The notes under the pieces: model-generated | Databases searched by the model: none | What the model saw: the letters and a program-made list of their open reading frames with translations, nothing else | Told to the model about the DNA's origin: nothing | In this document: positions 59,839-64,000 of the stretch, piece by piece | Position numbering within the stretch: position 1 is the first letter of the stretch | How the letters are laid out: every line of letters starts with the position of its first letter | Assembly: GCF_001038485.1 (NCBI RefSeq) | Contig: NZ_LDUE01000036.1 | Location: 62,001 to 126,000 of the forward strand | DNA: 64,000 bases | Direction of reading: 5' to 3' | DNA from: Ornithinibacillus californiensis | Lineage (GTDB): Bacteria > Bacillota > Bacilli > Bacillales > Amphibacillaceae | Made by a program: the position numbers and the translations under genes

Positions 59839-60042
59839 TATTTTTTCTAAAAGTATTCTTCTACATAGTGATGTAGTTGGCATATGGAATTAAGTAGTGT
59901 TATTATTTAGTATATAATAATGAAGATACATAAATAGAAATTGAAGAATATAGGTAGTGAACTTATTAATATGAGTTAGATGAAATAACCATCTTTACTT
60001 ATACATTATTATTGTTTCACTACAGGATTGAGGAGCGTAACG

Positions 60043-62556
60043 ATGGCAGGTTTTCTTAAAAAAATGTTTGATGGAAATAAAAAACAACTAAACCGTATTC
60101 AAAGTATTGTTGATCAAATTGAATCTTTAGAGCCGGATATTGAAAAGTTATCTGACGACCAATTAAAACAAAAGACAGAAGAATTTAAATCTCGCTATGC
60201 TAACGGTGAAAGCTTAGATGACCTATTAGTAGAGGCATATGCAGTAGTTAGAGAAGCCTCAAAACGTGTATTAGGCATGCGTCCATTCCAGGTGCAGTTA
60301 ATGGGTGCTATTGTACTACATGAAGGTGATATCTCCGAGATGAAAACAGGGGAAGGTAAAACATTAGCTTCTACGATGCCGGCTTACTTAAATGCACTTT
60401 CTAATGAAGGGGTGCACATCATAACGGTTAACGATTATTTAGCTGATCGTGACTCGAAGCAAATGGGTCAATTATTTGAATTTCTTGGTTTAACTGTTGG
60501 CTTAAATACCAATGGTCTATCCAAGGAAGAGAAACATCAAGCCTATCAAGCTGATATTACATATGGAACGAATAATGAATTTGGATTTGACTATTTACGT
60601 GATAACATGGTGCTTTACAAAGAGCAAATGGTACAACGTCCGTTAAACTTTGCAATCATAGATGAGGTTGACTCAATTCTAATTGATGAAGCAAGAACAC
60701 CGTTAATAATTTCTGGCTCTGCTTCTAAATCAGCTTCCTTATATACGCAAGCCAATTCATTTGTTATCACCTTGAAACGTGAAGAGGACTATACGTATGA
60801 TGAGAAAACAAAAGGTACACAGCTAACCGAAGAAGGTATAAATAAGGCTGAGCGCTACTTTAATGTAGAAAACCTTTTTGATCTCAATCATGTCACATTA
60901 ACACATCATATTGGTCAAGCATTACGTGCACATGTTGCGATGCATCGTGATACCGATTACGTTGTTGAAGAAGGCGAAGTTGTAATCGTTGACCAATTTA
61001 CAGGACGTCTAATGAAAGGCCGTCGCTATAGTGATGGGTTGCACCAGGCAATTGAAGCAAAAGAAGGTCTTAAGATTCAAAATGAAAGTATGACACTTGC
61101 CTCGATTACTTTCCAGAACTTTTTCCGTATGTATAATAAGCTTGCTGGTATGACAGGTACGGCGAAAACAGAAGAAGAGGAATTCCGCAGTATTTACAAT
61201 ATGGGTGTTGTGGCCATTCCTACTAATAAGCCAATAGCCCGTGTCGATCATCCGGATAAGATTTACAGTACGGTCAACGGCAAATTTAGAGCAGTTGTTG
61301 AAGATATTAAGGAACGTAACAAAAAAGGACAGCCAGTACTAGTTGGTACAGTAGCCGTAGAAACATCCGAATTGATCTCGCAGTATTTGAAAAAAGCTGG
61401 CGTAAAGCATGACGTATTAAATGCGAAAAACCATTACCGTGAAGCGGAAATTATTGAGCATGCAGGTCAAAAGGGTGCAGTTACGATTGCAACCAACATG
61501 GCTGGACGTGGTACCGACATTAAGCTTGGAGAAGGTGTTTTAGAGCTTGGTGGGTTAGCTGTAATTGGTACAGAACGTCATGAATCAAGACGTATTGATA
61601 ACCAGCTACGCGGACGTTCTGGTCGTCAAGGGGACCCGGGGATGTCTCAATTCTATCTATCCATGGAAGATGAATTGATGCGCCGTTTCGGTTCAGATAA
61701 TCTGAAAAATATGATGGATAAAATGGGTATGGATGATTCCCAGCCAATTATAAATAAATTCGTCTCTCGTGCAGTGGAATCTGCTCAAAAACGTGTAGAA
61801 GGTAATAACTATGATGCACGTAAGAATGTATTGGCATATGATGATGTATTAAGAGAACAGCGTGAAATTATTTATAAACAGCGCTTTGAAGTTATTGATG
61901 CAGAAGGAAATGAACTTCGCGTAATTATTGAGAATATGATTAGCTCTTCATTAGAACGTGTTATTAACACCCATACACAGGATGAAGATGAAGAGAAATG
62001 GGATTTCCAAGCGATTATTGAATATGTTCAAGGTAACTTATTAGAACAGGATTCGTTGACTCTAGATGAGTTGAAAGGGAAAGATACAGAAGAAATTCAT
62101 GCGCTTATTATGGATAAGGTTCGAGCTCGTTATGATGAGAAAGAAATTGAACTGTCCGAAGAGCAAATGCGTGAATTCGAAAAAGTTATTCTTCTTCGAA
62201 CTGTAGATACAAAATGGATGGACCATATCGATCAGATGGACCAACTTCGTCAAGGTATCCATTTACGAGCATACGGCCAAAACGACCCATTACGTGAGTA
62301 TCAATTAGAAGGATTCGCCATGTTCGAAGCAATGGTTGAAAACATTGAAGATGAAGTATCACGCTATATCATGAAAGCCCAAATACGTGAAAATCTCCAA
62401 CGCCAAGCGGTTGTGAAAAATACACAAGCAGTATCAGGTGGAGGAGAAGAAAAGAAAAAATCACGTAAACCATATGTGAAAAAGGAAGACGTTGGCCGAA
62501 ACGACCCTTGTCCATGTGGAAGCGGCAAAAAATACAAAAACTGTCATGGTCAATAA
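60043..62556 (+). CDS. secA: Protein translocase motor SecA
   Basis: The ATPase that drives pre-proteins through SecYEG. 837 residues: [15 protein letters not shown], Walker A MKTGEGKT with [17 protein letters not shown], the DEAD-like [17 protein letters not shown], the preprotein cross-linking region, motif [13 protein letters not shown] and a C-terminal zinc finger ([14 protein letters not shown]) for SecB or ribosome contact. ATG 60043 follows GAGGAGCG. Gene order hpf-secA-prfB is the Bacillus standard. Confidence 0.97.
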   Translation: MAGFLKKMFDGNKKQLNRIQSIVDQIESLEPDIEKLSDDQLKQKTEEFKSRYANGESLDDLLVEAYAVVREASKRVLGMRPFQVQLMGAIVLHEGDISEMKTGEGKTLASTMPAYLNALSNEGVHIITVNDYLADRDSKQMGQLFEFLGLTVGLNTNGLSKEEKHQAYQADITYGTNNEFGFDYLRDNMVLYKEQMVQRPLNFAIIDEVDSILIDEARTPLIISGSASKSASLYTQANSFVITLKREEDYTYDEKTKGTQLTEEGINKAERYFNVENLFDLNHVTLTHHIGQALRAHVAMHRDTDYVVEEGEVVIVDQFTGRLMKGRRYSDGLHQAIEAKEGLKIQNESMTLASITFQNFFRMYNKLAGMTGTAKTEEEEFRSIYNMGVVAIPTNKPIARVDHPDKIYSTVNGKFRAVVEDIKERNKKGQPVLVGTVAVETSELISQYLKKAGVKHDVLNAKNHYREAEIIEHAGQKGAVTIATNMAGRGTDIKLGEGVLELGGLAVIGTERHESRRIDNQLRGRSGRQGDPGMSQFYLSMEDELMRRFGSDNLKNMMDKMGMDDSQPIINKFVSRAVESAQKRVEGNNYDARKNVLAYDDVLREQREIIYKQRFEVIDAEGNELRVIIENMISSSLERVINTHTQDEDEEKWDFQAIIEYVQGNLLEQDSLTLDELKGKDTEEIHALIMDKVRARYDEKEIELSEEQMREFEKVILLRTVDTKWMDHIDQMDQLRQGIHLRAYGQNDPLREYQLEGFAMFEAMVENIEDEVSRYIMKAQIRENLQRQAVVKNTQAVSGGGEEKKKSRKPYVKKEDVGRNDPCPCGSGKKYKNCHGQ

Positions 62557-62561
62557 AGAAT

Positions 62562-62599
62562 CAAGGGTCTGACCCCCTAAGGGAGTCAGACCTTTTTGA
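62562..62599 (+). terminator. Terminator of secA
   Basis: AGGGTCTGACCCC/GGGAGTCAGACC, then TTTTTG. Confidence 0.8.
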
Positions 62600-62612
62600 G
62601 AGAACTTGAGCT

Positions 62613-63132
62613 TCTAATCGTCATTTTGAGTGGGAAGTAAGAATGAAATGAAGTTAAGAGGGCATCTAATCGTCATTTTGAGTAGGAAGTAAGAGTGAAA
62701 TGAAGTTAAGAAGGCTTCTAATCGTCATTATGAGCAGGAGCTAAGATTGAAATGAGGTTAAGAAGGCTTCTAATCGTCATTTTGAGTAGGAAGTAAGAGT
62801 GAAATGAGGTTAAGAAGGCATCTAATCGTCATTTTGAGTAGGAAGTAAGAGTGAAATGAGGTTAAGAAGGCATCTAATCGTCATTTCGAGTAGGAAGTAA
62901 GAGTGAAATGAAGTTAAGAAGGCTTCTAATCGTCATTTTGAGTGGGAACCAAGATTGAAATGAAGTTAGGAAGGCGCCTAATCGTCATTTTGAGTAGGAA
63001 GTAAGAGTGAAATGAAGTTAAGAAGGCGTCTAATCGTCATTTTGAGTAGGAAGTAAGAGTGAAATGAAGTTAAGAAGGCATCTAATCGTCATTATGAGCA
63101 GTAACCAACACTGAAATGATGTTAAGATAGTC
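62613..63132. repeat. Tandem array, ten units of 52 bp, between secA and prfB
   Basis: TCTAATCGTCATTTTGAG(T/C) recurs at 62613, 62665, 62717, 62769, 62821, 62873, 62925, 62977, 63029 and 63081, exactly 52 bases apart. Each unit continues AGGAAGTAAGAGTGAAATGA and ends GTTAAGAAGG. Units differ at a few positions; the last is decayed. There are stops in all frames, so it is not coding. Nothing else is visible up to the prfB ribosome site. Confidence 0.95.
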
Positions 63133-63232
63133 CTCTCTATTCATCATTTTCGACAGAAATCATTAATTAAACGATGATAGTGAATACTTTAACCAACAAT
63201 AAAATAAAAACAAGAATCTTAGAGGTGACAAT

Positions 63233-64000
63233 ATGGAATTTAGTGAAATTAGACACGAATTAGATCATATGAATAACCGCATAGCGGACTTTAGGGGGTC
63301 TCTTTGACTTAGATGCAAAGAAAGCCCGCATCTCCGAATTAGAGCACGACATGACTGCTCCAGGATTTTGGGATGACCAAAATGCAGCTCAAACTGTGAT
63401 TAACGAAGCGAATGGTCTTAAAGGATTTGTAAATAGTTTTGAAAGTATCGCCAACCAATACGAAGATTTAGAAGTCACTTATGAACTGGCAAAAGAAGAA
63501 AATGACGCTGAACTATTATCCGATTTAGTGGAAGAACTTGGTACATTAAAAAAAGAAATCAATGATTTTGAATTACAGATGTTACTAAGCGAACCGTACG
63601 ATGCGAACAATGCTATTTTAGAGTTACACCCAGGTGCAGGTGGTACGGAATCACAAGACTGGGCAAGTATGCTCCTAAGGATGTATCAGCGTTGGGCGGA
63701 GCAACATAGCTTCTCTGTGGAAACATTGGATTATCTACCTGGTGAAGAAGCAGGAGTGAAGAGTGTAACCTTACTTATTAAGGGACATAATGCGTACGGC
63801 TATTTAAAGGCAGAAAAAGGGGTTCATCGTTTAGTGCGAATTTCTCCTTTTGACTCTTCTGGACGTCGTCATACGTCTTTTGTTTCTTGTGATGTAACAC
63901 CAGAGATGAATGATGATGTTGATATCGAGATTAGAACAGAGGATATTAAAGTGGATACGTACCGGGCTAGCGGTGCTGGTGGACAGCACGTCAATACGAC
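63233..64000 (+). CDS. prfB: Peptide chain release factor 2, programmed frameshift, 3' end beyond window
   Basis: Recognises UGA and UAA at the ribosome. Frame 0 ([24 protein letters not shown]) meets TGA at 63305-63307. The classic +1 site CTT TGA C lies behind the Shine-Dalgarno-like AGGGGG at 63293, after which [24 protein letters not shown] continues in the +1 frame. This is the known autoregulation: low RF2 favours the shift. The GGQ catalytic motif ([11 protein letters not shown]) is reached just before the window ends. GAGGTGAC precedes the ATG. Confidence 0.96.

Noticed and set aside
62613-63132. CRISPR array
   Set aside because: Units are contiguous 52-bp repeats without unique spacers, and no cas genes are present. 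The same holds for the array at 33292.

Overview
The window is chromosomal DNA of a motile, competent, AT-rich Gram-positive of the Bacillaceae, probably from the Oceanobacillus/Virgibacillus side of the family. I cannot name the species. The evidence is gene order as in Bacillus from degS-degU through comFA-comFC, flgM-flgN-flgK-flgL, fliW-csrA, flaG-fliD-fliS-fliT and hpf to secA-prfB, plus SinI/SinR, sigma-D and sigma-B type promoters and Bacillus-type ribosome binding sites. No rRNA, tRNA, insertion sequence, CRISPR array or replication origin was seen.

Layout. 0-7 kb: an acetyltransferase fragment, a serine hydrolase, a DUF402 protein, small envelope genes and a sugar ABC importer without its own ATPase. 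7-9 kb: two copies of a type I toxin/antisense RNA unit around two hypothetical genes, one of them frameshifted. 9.3-13.3 kb: a spermidine/putrescine ABC operon in the unusual order A-D-C-B. 13.4-24.5 kb: a motility and cyclic-di-GMP region with a PilZ protein, flagellin, a GGDEF protein, an EAL protein, motAB, a chemoreceptor and a LuxR-type regulator. 24.6-33.3 kb: a TAXI-type TRAP transporter, hydrolases, two MFS exporters, Pcp and a HAD phosphatase. 33.8-44.7 kb: YdjO, an ATPase, two IDEAL-domain paralogues, a class B PBP, an LCP protein, a sortase, sinI-sinR, VanZ, nagA-nagB and a YigZ protein. 44.8-64 kb: the conserved degSU / comF / flagellar filament / secA / prfB block.

The most striking object is the flagellin gene. 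It is not between csrA and flaG, where Bacillus subtilis has it, but alone at 14.4 kb behind a near-perfect sigma-D promoter and a CsrA-type hairpin. It is split by three short group I introns without reading frames. The P, Q, R and S core elements, P9 hairpins and splice boundaries (U before the 5' site, G at the 3' end) are all visible. Removing them restores a normal flagellin of about 491 residues. The third intron begins with a second, diverged copy of the last 14 codons plus stop of the flagellin, so a complete flagellin C terminus would be made whether or not that intron is removed.

A second theme is cyclic-di-GMP. Four c-di-GMP-I (GEMM) riboswitches precede the PilZ gene, motA-motB-mcp, the LuxR-type regulator and sinI-sinR. 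A GGDEF protein and an EAL protein lie between them. Swimming, flagellar braking and the SinI/SinR biofilm switch therefore appear to be wired to the same second messenger.

Non-coding repeats are plentiful: two tandem arrays of exactly 52 bp period at unlinked sites, two arrays of about 20 bp period, a family of GGGACAGTCCC palindromes and a larger Bacillaceae-type palindromic element inside the TRAP operon.
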